A stretch of DNA of 64,000 nt from Diorhabda sublineata (taxonomy: Eukaryota > Arthropoda > Insecta > Coleoptera > Chrysomelidae). The first letter of the stretch is position 1, and each line of letters begins with the position of its first letter. The DNA is taken from assembly GCF_026230105.1 (NCBI RefSeq), contig NC_079475.1, positions 14,214,125-14,278,124 of the forward strand, given 5' to 3'. Position numbers and translations under genes: made by a program. The notes beneath the pieces are model-generated. The model had not been told where the DNA came from. It did not search any database and worked only from the letters and a program-made list of their open reading frames with translations. Of this stretch, positions 33,951 to 45,904 are shown one piece after another.

Positions 33951-35990
33951 ATTTTTGGTAGACTTCCGCGGATTAAAGAAGAGAAATTGTGAACGTTGGA
34001 CAATATCACTGAAAAATTATTGTGAATATTGGTTGCTACAGTTCAACTTCTTTTATTAAAATTATTCTTTATGAACATAACTTTGTTTAAAAGTGAAATT
34101 TTGAACTCTTATACCTATATAACCAGTATGATACAATATTCTTAATATACTGTTTGAAAAAATAAAACTTTTTGCAAAAAAATGTACTTTTAAACCTTTA
34201 AAAATTATTACAAATATCATACGAACTGTCCACTAAAAGACTGCGCCTATGGATAACGAATGCTTCATAATTTTATTACTCTGTCATTAATAGACCAAAA
34301 ATAGACTATACTAGACCAGATTTTAATTGGCATTTATTGAAATAACTCAAATTTTGTTTTGTTAATAATTGAATAGGTTTTATATTAGAGTGAAAAACAA
34401 TCGAAAGCAACATTTTTGGTTAATTTAATTCCAAACTCTTGCGATTGTAGAATCATGAAATTCCTTTTTCTCTTTTCCATAACCCATATTAAGAAACCAT
34501 TGTTTTCAAATAACGATTTTCTTATTTTACAGACCAATTTTTTTTTTTTTTTCTATTGTCGACCAGATAGCTCGCATCGCCTCATTCAGAGCATGCATTG
34601 CCCCATTTGGTAAGGCTCATTTAAACGACTAGGGAAGGATAAAACACGATCACTTCGGGATTCTTGAAAAAGTAAAGTCACTGCACGATTTCTAATTCTA
34701 GAATAATTTTTCCAATAAATATAAATATTTCTCGGGGTATCTTGTTGTTTATGTTTGTAACGACTTCATTACTAAGTTAGTTTCAGTTGAAATTATTACC
34801 ATTATCATGTATGAAGGATGATATTATACATTTTGGTCTTTAGACGAATGAATCACGAACCGTGAAGTTGAGAAATCTTTTAAATTAAGTATATTTGCCT
34901 AGCTAGAAAAATTGATTTTAGCTCTGTTCTCTGAATTGATTTATCATACTTTTCATACTATTGAATTTAATCTTATGTATAAGATCTAGTTCATTTGTAA
35001 AGAAACTTCTACTTCGTTTAAACTGAAAGTTCTAATAGTTGCTTTCTTAAAACGCAAATCCGAATCTTTCACACAAACATTGATTGGTAGAAACATCATC
35101 AGTACCTTCATTTTATGCATCGTTGCTTGTTGTTGTAACTTTTGCAGGTTTTAGAGATAAGAGAGATACAATCGAAACCCCAGCGTTGCTCTATCTGTAC
35201 ATTGAGCAATCTAACGATTTGTCGAAATTCTGTCTATTGAAAATGGCTACCGTGGGGTAAACAACCATATTTTTCGAAGTTTCTATATGGTTTGTGAACT
35301 TTTTGTTCGATTTAAAACCTTATTATTACCAGATTGATTGCGAAATGTCTCTTTGAAGAGTTGCTACATAAAGAAGTTCGAAATTTCCTCCTTGAAACGT
35401 GGTTTGGTTGTTTTTTTACTATGCAGTGTTGTACTTAGTGTAGATAAGCGATAAATATAGTCTGAAAGCAAGTCTATTGAAAACTGACAGGAAACAAGCA
35501 GAATTCTGACTAAATTTCTTTTTATTTAATGAAAACTGTACTAAAAGATTCAAGTTCATCCTTGTACCTTTAAGCTGCTACTAGATTATCACTTTACAGC
35601 CGTAAAAAGTTCTCACTCATGTTTGATAAACTTGGACGCAACTTTGGAATTTAAAAAATGTATTCTAAATTTTGAAAGCTTACTGACCCGAAAGACAGCA
35701 AAACTTCGTTTTAGCTATATTAATTTCACTGAAAGAGTTACGAAAAGTATCTATGGAGTCTTATTAACATCAAAATAAGACAACCGAACTACAGGAAAAA
35801 ATTAAGAGAAGCTAACACAAACGAGAAAGTCGATTATTTAGCCCACGTCCAGCTACTTAGGATGGTTAGTTTTCTTTTGTGTAATATGTGTGTTAGGGGT
35901 GTTCGCTATAGACGTAGTGAAGCGACACGGTTAAATTGTATGCGAAATTGGGATTCAAGTGTGGAAACCGGTTTTGTAGATGTCCTAATT
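33951..35990. other. No recognised feature
   Basis: AT-rich sequence without supported genes or repeats. Confidence 0.4.
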
Positions 35991-36009
35991 CGTCGTCGGT
36001 CGAAAAACC

Positions 36010-36425
36010 TTCTATAAAGGCAAAAACATCCAATCTAAATTACAAGACAATGTCTGGTAAAGATTGAAATGTGTTCTCGCGGCATTTTTGAGGCTACTTT
36101 TCCTATGAATCTTGAACTTTGTCACATCTATTACGATTAACCTCTTCATTGGCATCTTTTTTTCAGCTGCTGAGTTAACTCTACATGTGGTTCTCTCAGT
36201 ATTTTGATAATTCTCCAATCATTCTATTCAATCCTGGTGACAATTCTTCATTTCCTTCTTTTCCCTCTCTTATTCGAACTTTTCGTGTTGCTCTTCTTCG
36301 TTAACTCCTAATAGTGCTTCGACATACATTTTTAACTTGTTTATCATTCGATTATATCTCATTTTCTCATTTAGGCTTGCGCTTTTTCCATCTTTTTGCA
36401 TTCTGCACCTATTATGAAATTTTCC
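36010..36425 (-). pseudogene. Decayed charged, helix-rich ORF, unrecognised
   Basis: Read from 36425 downward on the minus strand, successive frames give RMQKDGKSASLNEKMRYNRM and INKLKMYVEALLGVNEEEQH. Next come GNEELSPGLNRMIGELSKY, VELTQQLKKDANEEVNRN and GKVASKMPREHISIFTRHCL. Three one-base shifts and several stops separate them, but the pieces form one coherent protein-like series with strong helix and possible coiled-coil character. I do not recognise the family. It could be a mobile-element gag-like or accessory protein, or a host pseudogene. Confidence 0.45.
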
Positions 36426-37195
36426 CTCATTCATTTTTTTTTATCAATCTGTAAACTAAGATATTTATAAAAGGATATTCTACTTAAAATAATAATTTGA
36501 ATCATTCAGACACGTGTTTTGATTTCTTTAATTATAAAAACAACTAAAAATTCAACTCGTGAACTGTAAATAAATAATTTCATATAATATTGCATTAAAT
36601 TGAACAAACACATATTTATGTACCTAAATTTGTTACTAAATTAGAAATTTTATGATCCTTACATGTAGTAATCACACATATAAATAACAATCTTGAATTA
36701 TATACGCAATAAGAAGCTGCTGCTCGGATAGTCAAAGAGAAACGCGGTAGGAACGCACCAACAAATCAGATGGAACAAATCTTTTTAACGACCGTTTTTA
36801 CGACCACTTCTAATTTAAATTATTCCCACATTTACGAAACTACAAGTTTTTTGGGTTTATTGCTACTTAATCTGAATACAACAAGCGTGTTTAGACGAAT
36901 AAACATGAAAGCGCACATAATTTAGCAATATAAACAATTACTGGGATTCCTTTTAGACGAAATACAAACAATGTTCATAATTTTTGGTACGTATTGGTGA
37001 ACCTTTGCATTGAAAACTTTTGAAAGACAACGCAATACTTGAAATTGCCACAAATACAGGCAACCAACTAAAAATATCATGTTGTTAATTGCTTTTGATT
37101 TATAGAATGGAACGTTATACAACTTTTATAGTTGGGTAATAGTTCAAAAATAATGAAAATGTTTTTGTGGAAAGTATCATCAACATAGAAACATT
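36426..37195. other. No recognised feature
   Basis: AT-rich spacer. Confidence 0.4.
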
Positions 37196-37199
37196 GAAA

Positions 37200-37266
37200 T
37201 ATCATCCAGAATCCACCTAGCAAAAATGGAAACGGTAACTGGATTAAAAACAATCAACAAAACGCA
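37200..37266. repeat. Direct repeat, left copy, flanking a mariner remnant
   Basis: ATCATCCAGAATCCACCT and CTGGATTAAAAACAATCAAC are shared with 37852-37918, about 88 percent alike by eye over about 65 bases. The left copy ends exactly at the mariner terminus. Confidence 0.8.
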
Positions 37267-37625
37267 CATACGAGGATGGTCCCAGATGAACCTGGCCAAA
37301 AAAGAAGACTCAAGCCATTAACTGCTGACATTATCCCTTCATACCTGGAAAATCTTCAAACAACAAGCCATTTTTTAAAGCCTGGGAACAGGAAATAATC
37401 CAAGGGAGCTAAATCTGGCCAATAGGATATATGAGGTAGCAACTCAAACTCAATTCATTAATTTTGGCCATTGCAATAACGGATTTTTGAGCTAGTGGCA
37501 TTGTCTTGATGAAACAACACTTTCTTCTTAGACAAATGCGGTCATTTTCGTTGATAGTTTTTACTTTTTCAATAATATTATTCCATGAATATCCCGTCGC
37601 CGAAAAACCGTCGCCACGACTTTGC
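37267..37625 (-). mobile_element. Mariner element remnant with terminus
   Basis: The plus-strand terminus CGAGGATGGTCCCAGATGAA lies at 37267. The minus strand encodes LSKKKVLFHQDNATSS (second catalytic block, about 37535-37490), FELLPHISYWPDLAPLDYFL then FPGFKKWL (third block, about 37450-37365). Spacing between the two aspartates is close to the 34 residues expected. The N-terminal half and first catalytic block are missing or unrecognisable beyond about 37560. Confidence 0.78.
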
Positions 37626-37851
37626 CTGCAAATAGAATCGTCTTTACCATGTTTGGAGTCGGTTGACCCTCTTCAATCAATTGTTTTGATTATTCTTTTG
37701 TTTGGAGCGTGAAGTGGTGGATTAACGTTTCATCCATGTTTATTAAAAAGGATGCGAAATTCGGCTTTATTCTTGTGAAACATAGCCAAACAATAGATCG
37801 AAACATCTTCACGACCCAAATCTATGGAAGGCGACTATTTAAGAGAGCGAT

Positions 37852-37918
37852 CATCCAGAATCCACCTATCAAAAATAGAAACGCTAGCTGGATTAAAAAC
37901 AATCAACAGAATGCACAA
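37852..37918. repeat. Direct repeat, right copy
   Basis: The partner of 37200-37266. Both copies contain CTGGATTAAAAACAATCAAC. Confidence 0.8.
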
Positions 37919-38139
37919 GTAAAAGTTCGGTCAATCATTTATTCTCGAGCGAAACTTGGAATTGTATTTTGGACTTTTACTATTAATACCTACGACCATC
38001 AGCTGAGACTCCGAGGGTGGGGCGGGCAGTGACAGCCTCTCACGTATGAAGAAAAAAGTTTTAGCCATTTACTACAATTTCAAAATTGGTTAGATTATAT
38101 TTAAATTAACATTTTGAAGCTCAAACGAAGTCATCTGAT

Positions 38140-38530
38140 AATAACATGGTGGATTATAAAGTTAGTTTTTTATTTCTTCTAAAACCACCGCATCTTGGTA
38201 TGGCGTTATCATCAGTAAAGATGAACTGGAGGACATAAAGCAGCTTAACAGTATGAAAACTGTTGCCTATGCGCAAGTATCGATGATATTTTCTTTAAAA
38301 GTGGCCTGCCGTTGTTTTCTCTGTTAAGATCGATATAAAATCACCTCTATCATTGAAAACTGTGGTTATCAAGATTCAGATGGTATCATGAAGATCAATG
38401 GCAGTTGTTACACTGGTTCTTGCAGCTCCTAGTCTTGCGACAATAAACGTAGTGTCCTAGAACCGATTCAGAATCTTCGAAATGACACTTCTGTCAAGGT
38501 TGAACTCGCCTCGACCAATCCAACAGACCA
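38140..38530 (-). pseudogene. Tc1-like transposase fragment, heavily deleted
   Basis: The minus strand reads RGEFNLDRSVISKILNRF (about 38515-38460), like the Tc1 HTH (L-x-V-S-x-x-V-I-S-R-I-W-x-R-F), then VARLGAARTSVTTAID (A-R-R-x-G-x-G-R-x-R-x-T-x-x-x-D linker). Near 38205-38190, FTDDNAIP may be the fused first and second catalytic blocks after deletion. The evidence is moderate for the HTH and weak for the rest. Confidence 0.45.
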
Positions 38531-39390
38531 AAAAAAAACTATTAGAAAGTTAAGTTTCATTTGAGTATTATGAAAATTAACCAAATTGTTTAAAAATTTT
38601 GTACAGCCGTTCAATATATTCATACAAATAAGTATTTATAATTTTTTCTCTAACAAAAGCAAATTTCAATTAATAACTTCAAATAGACCGATTTAGTTCT
38701 GAAGAATAAGAAATATCTTTAATTTCGTTAGAGCTGTATACATCTCGCCTTTATTGAAAAGCTGTATGGTTCGTGTTGGAAATAGAGCAATTAGAAATGA
38801 TGTTTTTTGTTGAAATAACAAAGTTATGATCTTTTAAATAAAACTTTATAGTACTTGAGTCCCGTTGTCATATTTTTGCCCCCAACGGGCACACAAAACC
38901 ATAAGTTTATGTTTACTCTCTTCTATACATGTAAGTATTGTTAACTTGGCTTTAAAGCTTCTAAACTGTACTGATATCAAGTTCTCGAGTCTGAGAAACA
39001 AAGGCTTGTTGTACCTGCAGTATACCGAGTATTATACTTATCGACTATACAACTAAAGCACTAATTAATTATGGAGACGGCGAGTTATATGGAAAACGGA
39101 GCGGAGCAGATCAAAGATACGACCATATTGGATTACCGGCTAGTGAATAATATAAACGGTAGCCTGTGTCCATTGTTTAAGCTGAAACGGATTGTGTGGG
39201 TGGTTCAATTTCAACGGAAGCAGAATTCAATACCATTTTTGTTTCGGAAATTGATATTTAACCGACTAAAACCCTTGACGTTTTTTCTTGCTTCACTTAC
39301 GTAAAGTAATAAATCATAATATACTAAAATATTTAGCATTCAATTACTATAAACGTAGATGGTTTTTTATGTAGAAATATTTTATTATGA
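38531..39390. other. No recognised feature
   Basis: AT-rich sequence. A small CCCGTTG/CAACGGG hairpin lies at about 38861-38890. Confidence 0.4.
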
Positions 39391-39395
39391 AGAAT

Positions 39396-39665
39396 TTATA
39401 TCAGTCGATAATTACTGGCTATTCTATCAATTACGGAATAATCTTTCATTTTTCGAAACGTTGCAAGAGCATTCAGGATACGCGTCGCTTTTTCGTTCAC
39501 ATCTTCAACGGACTCAAATCTTGTTCCTTTTAATGTACATTTGGACATAGAAAAGAAGTAGAAGTCGCACGGTGCAAGATTCGGCCAATAAGGTGGGTGA
39601 TTGTACTCAACTAGAAATATCTTGAAGTACAATGTGGAATAAGGCACCAGATTGCACACACTATT
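39396..39665 (-). pseudogene. Mariner transposase C-terminal fragment
   Basis: An open minus-strand frame reads VEYNHPPYWPNLAPCDFYFF (third catalytic block, with the catalytic Asp in P-C-D-F), SKCTLKGTRFESVEDV, EKATRILNALATFRKM and a short tail. It belongs to the same style as the 52.4 kb element (ALKGTRFES). The N-terminal two thirds and both ends were not found. Confidence 0.8.
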
Positions 39666-40130
39666 TGCATGTTAAAATTTCAATGTAAAATTTGCGCCAC
39701 ACATTCTTAGTCAATTTCTATAAATTCAACATCTCAGCCATCCTGAAAAGGCTTAAACCACACGACAAATATTTATTGCAATACACTTGTTTCGATAAAT
39801 TATAAAAAATTTCTGTTGTAGTTTTTCCAATTTTCATGTGAAATTTCAAAACAAATATACAAACTACGGCTACATTGGTTTCTCACCAGACACAGCATTC
39901 GGGCTAAGCAGTTGACAGACGCTAACCTTTGCTTACTTTTTCTATAGCAGCACTAGTCTCGTTACTTGATATTTATACCACGTATAGTTCATGATAAAAA
40001 TTACTAATACAAATTACAAATTGCTCATAGTTACTTATGGTTCATTTTGGAGAATGAATAGGCAGATGGCCCGCACGTTAATGTGATCTGACACCCTTTA
40101 ATTTCTTCCAGTGGGTCCTTCTCCGCGTTT
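39666..40130. other. No recognised feature
   Basis: AT-rich spacer. The upstream part of the mariner fragment may be decayed beyond recognition here. Confidence 0.35.
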
Positions 40131-40285
40131 TTGCAAGAGTACCACGCATCTTTATCGACTTCCGCAGTGCAGTTGAAGAAGAATATGAAACTCTTCGCGG
40201 ACATATTGACATGCTTCGCCCGACCAGCCACTCCGTCGAAAAACTTTGCCGTAAATGCATTGATCAACATGAAAACTTACAGTAG
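40131..40285 (+). other. Unrecognised coding-like frame
   Basis: The plus frame reads FRSAVEEEYETLRGHIDMLR then HSVEKLCRKCIDQHENLQ-stop. The region is richer in GC than its surroundings and protein-like. The C-terminal C-x-x-C-I-D-x-x-E pattern is reminiscent of DDE transposase tails, but the call is not secure. Overlapping minus-strand frames of 60-79 codons lack motifs. Confidence 0.3.
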
Positions 40286-40564
40286 CTCTTTCTAGAATCT
40301 AATTTTATATTAAAATTTCAAGATTGAACTTTTACATATATATAATAATTTGTAATCACCAAGCAGACATTTCAATACCAAATTTGGATTCAAAATATCC
40401 GAAAATCCCCTAGAAATGATTTGTAGCGACTTTTCCGTTTATTGTTGTAGGAATTATGTAACTAAAAACTGCTTTTATTGCACCAGAATATAATTTTCAC
40501 AAAACAGCGAAAATACTACATGTAGACTTTTGGAGGCCGCTTTATCTAAATACACTGGATTATG

Positions 40565-40985
40565 AGGAACTCGAGACTTCCAAAGACGACAGTTACCTGG
40601 TGGTCTGTTGCAGAACACTGTAATGTAAAATACCATCATAAAGCGATAGACAAAGAACAAAAATGCCATCTCTGCGAAGAAGCTACTCTACAAATGCCCT
40701 GCCAATTTCATCAAAATGCTTTGGTACCCCAACTGAGTAATGACACCTTAGAAAATGGAACAAAAATACCACCTTAATGCGAAAGGCATGACAGAGAACA
40801 ACAGCTACAGATTCTGCAAGCAAGCTGAAGAAACAGCAAAGTATATTATATTCTGGGAATGCCTTGACCATTTCAGCGAAAGGCTTAAGTACCTCAAAGA
40901 AGTATTTTAACATTTTGGAAATGGAACAAAAAACATTATGGGCGCTGATCCTAGTGTAGATGATAGTAGAGAGATTGCGCAATAA
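40565..40985 (+). pseudogene. Non-LTR retrotransposon ORF2 C-terminal fragment
   Basis: The plus frame 40775-40985 reads MTENNSYRFCKQAEETAKYI then IFWECLDHFSERLKYL, stop, and SVDDSREIAQ-stop. The C-x-x-C-x-x-x-x-E-T-x-x-x-I-x-x-x-C pattern after the reverse transcriptase is typical of jockey, R1 and I-type LINE C-termini. Upstream (40640-40690) CHLCEEATLQMPC may be another part of the same tail. No RT motifs are present. Confidence 0.55.
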
Positions 40986-42785
40986 ACAAAGTTCGATAAT
41001 TTAAACTCATTATCATACATCAACAAAACTATAAATAACGAATAATTAAACTACGTCGAGCGATATAAGACTTTGGAAACGGATCAGCACCGCTGCGATC
41101 TCGACCTTCTAGATCCGATCGCTCCAGATCTCGATCCAGAATGAATTTCTACTCGATTCCAAACTCCTCGCCTGGGTTCTTGTGAGTTTGGACCAATAAG
41201 CATGTAGCCGGTATTAGGCTAGCTATGTGGGGAAGGATTAATTTTATTGTATGCTATTTGGACATTTAGATTTGGAATTTATGGGTCGGGTGTCGGTTAG
41301 TCAGGTGTGGACGGATTATCGTTTTATAGAGAAAATTTATTCGAAGAAATGTATTAAGTATTTTTAAATGCAAGGTAACATGAAGTGGTCGCCACAACCT
41401 GAAGAAAAGCTTCCTCTGAAAGGAGAATTTGGAGATGCATAATCAAGCACAAAAAATCGATTTATGTATAGATGCGGAGCGGGTGGAAAAACAAAACGAT
41501 TCTCAAAATAATTTACAAATCTGCAATTCCTAAATTGGAACACTCTATTAATGTTACTATCGTATGAGAAAGATTGTAATTGAAATCACTATATGTACAG
41601 ATTTGTAGAATTGAGTTTATTACAAATTAAAACCGACGTTGTGTAAATGTAATAATTAATATGATCTGAAAGATTCTTTCTTTTTTAATTTAATTGAATA
41701 ATAATCATATCCGCATTGATTCCACTGTAGAATGTGCAATGAAGAAACTATCTAAAAATGTATTAACTACATAAAAGCATACTATTAACTAAACAGTTAG
41801 AGATTCTATATTTGGAAATGAAGATTATATTTTTCGGATATATTCCAATTGAATAACTCTAACACATACTTAAAAAACCAGTTCTATTGCGACAACAGAA
41901 TATCAATCTAAACAGATACTTAAATTGCGTTTCCTTGTAATTGCAGTTATTATATTTTATTAGGTTGTCAAGATATTTCAAAAATAATTAGAAATTTGTT
42001 CAATCTATATCTACACGAAGCAAATGGAATTTGATTGTTCATATTGGCTAGAACTAATCTATATCGGTTTAGTACTCATCGAGATCACATTCCATGGATT
42101 AATTTACTGTCAATAACCGAGGAATTGGTAACTTCAATTCACGCGTGAATATATAAATTAACTACATTTCATTACTTATTTAATTTGAATTCAAGAATGA
42201 TAAGAGAAATTTCATTCTATTTCAGAAATTCGGGTTTTGTTCATGGTGGACCACTGATATTTGTTTTAAACCTACGGATTAAAGTTTATATTATATCTTA
42301 TTCATGAAAATACCATAAATGTCGTGAATTACGCAAGTTATGAACCTCTTTAAGAAGGAATATATCAGTATTTCTTTACATTAGATTTTAGAATAAAGAG
42401 ATTCCTAATTTTATTAACTCGTAGTTTAAAAAAAGTGAGTTTTCAAGGGAGGATTTGTATTTCGCAAGTCGTAATTCAAGTTTAAATGAAACACCAAGAA
42501 GTACTTGGCGTAAATTCCAAAAATATAAAGATCAATGAAGATAGATTTGGAAGGTATCATGTAGACAAAATGCTAATTTTTCGTGGTACAGTTGTATTTT
42601 GACTGCTACCGTTCTATTGGGATCTGAAACTATGGATGACATGACAAGCGACAACTCTATGAAATGTTTCGAGTATGTCATCATAGAAAAATCGTCTATG
42701 TGGACGATAAAGGCAATGTGATGAACTACACTGTGACCAAAAATATCGCTCGCGGTAAAAAGTCTCTAGCAAAAAATTTGTAGCT
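40986..42785. other. No recognised gene
   Basis: 41065-41140 is a GC-richer patch (GATCTCGACC and GATCGCTCCAGATCTCGATC) readable as RDLERSDLEGRDRSGADPF on the minus strand, without a family assignment. A frame near 42690-42780 (VYVDDKGNVMNYTVTKNIAR) is protein-like but unassigned. The rest is AT-rich. Confidence 0.35.
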
Positions 42786-42789
42786 TTCA

Positions 42790-43030
42790 TTGTTTTTCTG
42801 ATTTCAGCATTTCAAAGTCATTGTCTTAGCTATAAAATGTTGTATGTTATTATTGAGCATGAAAATTGTGGTTACTGATCATAATATATTACAATATTTA
42901 TATCATTTTGAAGCTAATACTGTTAGCTTTGAAATTGCATTTAAAAAATACAGTTTTGTGTTCAGTTGTTAGGCCAGTGACTTGCGTTTGCAGAGGAATC
43001 GCCTGAGTCGATTTTTTTGCGCACAAGTGT
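42790..43030 (+). pseudogene. Ty3/gypsy-type RNase H fragment
   Basis: The plus frame reads FKVIVLAIKCCMLLLSMKIV then VTDHNILQYLYHFE and AFKKYSFVF-stop (about 42816-42970). This matches the LTR-retrotransposon RNase H pattern x-C-L-A-I-x-W-A-x-x-x-x-x-x-Y-L-x-G-x-x-F-x-V-x-T-D-H-x-x-L-x-x-L, followed by the L-x-x-Y-x-F strand. The next bases contain NRLSRFF, like the A-D-x-L-S-R linker. RT and integrase are not recognisable nearby. Confidence 0.5.
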
Positions 43031-43555
43031 TATTCAACCAGTTGTTATTAACCTCAATAATTGTTCCTCTTAATATAGATTAACCTTTTCAGTACCTTAT
43101 TAAGATCATATTACTTAAGCAACTATTTCTATTGAGAATTTATTTTGTTACTCATTGTTATTACTACTTGCGTCATAATAGAATCATTTATAAACTTTGC
43201 ATATTTGCAAACCATCTTTGTACTATCATATTAAATAAATGAGTCATTCAAATTGTGACTTTTTTGTAATATAGTTAAAATTTAAGAATCCGCGTTTCGT
43301 TTACGTTTAAGTTTAACTATTACTCAATATAAGTTGATGTTCAATATCGAAATAAAAATTTGGCGTATCAAGTTGCTTACATAAAATAAACTAAAAAAAG
43401 ACCAATCAATTACTATTCAAAACCATTATTGCATTTTCAGCCTACGTCACTTATTTCCATAAAAACTTAATTTCGAATCCATTGGTAATATGAAAGTCCT
43501 TAAAAAATTCACGGTAATTGTTGATATTACTGATTCATCCTGTTTAAATTATGCA
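43031..43555. other. No recognised feature
   Basis: AT-rich spacer. Confidence 0.4.
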
Positions 43556-43559
43556 AGAG

Positions 43560-44085
43560 TCAGTAAGATTTATTACCCTGACGCATAATTTACACAGTGT
43601 GTCCCTGGCAGTGAATAATATATGTTGGAAAGCTTAGACATCCCTATATTTTGTGGTGTACCATCTTCTTTATACCTGAGTCATAGAAATCTGCCGCCGC
43701 GCCGCGAAAATAGTTCATAAGCTATTACTCTCAAAATTTTCTGAATGTAGGACTTGCTGACATCAGGAAACATCTTGCTGAGGACCCAAACAGCCACCTT
43801 TCGATCTTCCAGCATTGCTACTTCCACTTTCGAAATTATTTTGTCCGAAAATTATGCCCGGCCAGAACGTTGTTCATCATAGACGTCTTTACGTCCGTCT
43901 TAGATTTCATAGCACCATTTTTCCACATGTTGCACACTCTTTTCCATAGCCCTCACAAAGTTGGGAATGAACGTTCACCAGGGCGGGAGCTGGAAGTCCT
44001 AGCGTCTGTAGCTCTTGGGAATCTTATTTTATAGACAACCATATGACCCCTAAATTCTCCAATAAAATCCGTTTTTGATCGTACA
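43560..44085 (-). mobile_element. Mariner element, internally deleted (HTH joined to C-terminus)
   Basis: The minus strand reads DGRKDVYDEQRSGRA (about 43900-43860), then DKIISKVEVAMLEDRKVAVW and VLSKMFPDVSKSYIQKILR (about 43845-43740), the second HTH of a DD34D mariner. About 20 codons later, AADFYDSGIKKMVH (about 43700-43660) is the C-terminal A-x-F-Y-x-x-G-I-x-K-L-V-x-R sequence. The entire catalytic core of about 200 residues is deleted. A possible first HTH lies at about 44000-43910. Clear terminal repeats were not found. Confidence 0.72.
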
Positions 44086-45175
44086 AAAAGTAATAATGAA
44101 AGTTGTGGAAAATTTTATCTTCTATATTTATAACCCCCAATTTTTCGAGAGTTGATTAAAAATTGGAAAATTTTTAAAAAAATTTTGATATTGTCCATCA
44201 AACTATAACTCTTCTTCTGTAGATTGCAGCAAACCGCATCCGTGAACAGCGATTGAAAATATATATATAAATTCAGATCCCATGGCCGCCATTTTGATTT
44301 ACAAAATTTGAAAAAACCCTTTTTGTGGACACTTTTCAATTTTGTTATTTTTCTTATACTTGCCGCAGACATAAACAATTTTCGAAAAAGTAAGGTCAAA
44401 TTTCGGAATATATCTTGTCATAGAGCACAAAATTTGTTATAATTTTGACATTTATAATTTTTTATACGAGCAAAAATATAATATAAAGATATCAACGTAA
44501 ATCTTCAAATTTCTAGTGGCATAAGCTTACTTCCAAGCTGCGTCTCAATCTTCATGGAAATTCAGGAAAATGACAAGGAGACATGAAATCTCGGCTGCAA
44601 AAAATTGATGGGGTCTTCCTAACCCCTGTGACAGTGACAGTGACATGTACAAAAAATATAGACAAGCAGAAAGCAGAATTACTAGCTGTCAAATTTGAAA
44701 CATTATGATGCCTTCTGCCTCATTAAAATTTGTTCTAAAAATGGTACACGCTGTATACTATTTACTTTGAATAAACGACAAAAAATTGTACCTGATAAAT
44801 TATAGTTCTTCCAATATCAGATTGCAGAAGACAGTTATGCGAGGAAAAATCAATATTTCATAAATACTCACGGCACTCATACCAAATGAAATTAACGGAA
44901 ATGAAAAATTATTTTTACAACATCTAATAATCCGTCAGTTCACGTGGACTCATCATCTCCACTGTTTACCAATGAAAACATCGAATCGTAAACATAAATG
45001 CATTTCTATTGAACGAAGCTATCGGAAGGCGTATGTACACAATTTCTTTGAAATATCCCTACTAGACAGTCTGCGATAAGCAGTGGTGTGGCTAGATGAG
45101 ATTTATTGAATGGGTAAATTCCTTTAAATAAATAGAAACATGGCGTTCTTTAGACCATGGCAAATGGAGACAATG
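44086..45175. other. No recognised gene; short repeat copy
   Basis: AT-rich. TATACTATTTACTTTGAATA at about 44755-44815 recurs at 45905-45965. A CAGTGACAGTGACA run occurs near 44632. Confidence 0.4.
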
Positions 45176-45179
45176 AAAT

Positions 45180-45630
45180 TGCACAGTGTAGTGAGAATAA
45201 AGACAGGAATGAATTTAATAATAAAGATTTAGTATAAAAACACAGCGAGCTATTTTGATTATATTTGAATGTTTAAAAAAGGAAAATAATCAGCAATCTG
45301 ATAATGCAATCATAATAAGGATTGCTGAATTAACTAGAGTAAATAAATTTTCTATTTATTGAGTAGTCACGAAAGGGGTTGTTGTAGATCATTCACAGAA
45401 TCGAAAAACATGTAAAGAAAAACTGAAATCAGTTGACAAAGCTACTCAAGATTTTATACATAGGACAATTTAGAAATAATACAGCAAAAGGTGGCAGATT
45501 ATCCAGAATACGATTATACCAGTTTAGAAACATCGTGTCATGTTTTGTCAGCATGCGGTTTAAATGTTCCTATAGAAGAATGGGGTATAAAAATGGCTCA
45601 GTTCACATCTGGTACCCCTTTTTAAACCAA
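45180..45630 (+). pseudogene. N-terminal (HTH) fragment of a DDE-type transposase, tentative
   Basis: The plus strand reads FECLKKENNQQSDNAIIIRI then AELTRVNKFSIY-stop, VVTKGVVVDHSQNRK and EKLKSVDKATQDFIHRTI (about 45265-45475). After a shift comes ADYPEYDYTSLETSCHVLSA then CGLNVPIEEWG (about 45495-45590). The order (helices with A-x-x-T-x-V-x-x-x-T-V-Y, basic linker, second HTH ending in L-x-x-x-L-x-x-x-G-L) fits IS630/Tc1-mariner superfamily N-termini of insects. No catalytic DDE block was found, so the superfamily call is an inference. Confidence 0.45.
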
Positions 45631-45904
45631 ACTCCTTTAAAGGCAGGTTCATTTTACTTGTCTATTTACGTTTTACAATTTAATATTCAATTGTAGCAAG
45701 TTAAAGAGGTAAAGTAATAATTTTTTCCAGTACTTCCAGTTCCAAGTAGGACTGAATAATTGCTCGTATAAGATAGACACATTTTCGAAAGTATTTATAA
45801 AAATAATAAATTTAAAAAATGAGGTATCTACGCCTATGGTAGATCAAACAAAATTGTCGGCAACGGTTTTTATAATCTGCAATTGATATTGCTACTATAT
45901 ACCC

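Noticed and set aside
40031..40270. 79- and 60-codon minus-strand frames
   Set aside because: The plus-strand reading (F-R-S-A-V-E-E-E-Y and C-R-K-C-I-D) is more protein-like, and the minus frames have no family resemblance.
41065..41140. GC-richer GATC-containing patch as a possible RS-domain exon or regulatory island
   Set aside because: Too short, without splice or start context. The GATC repeats may be chance.
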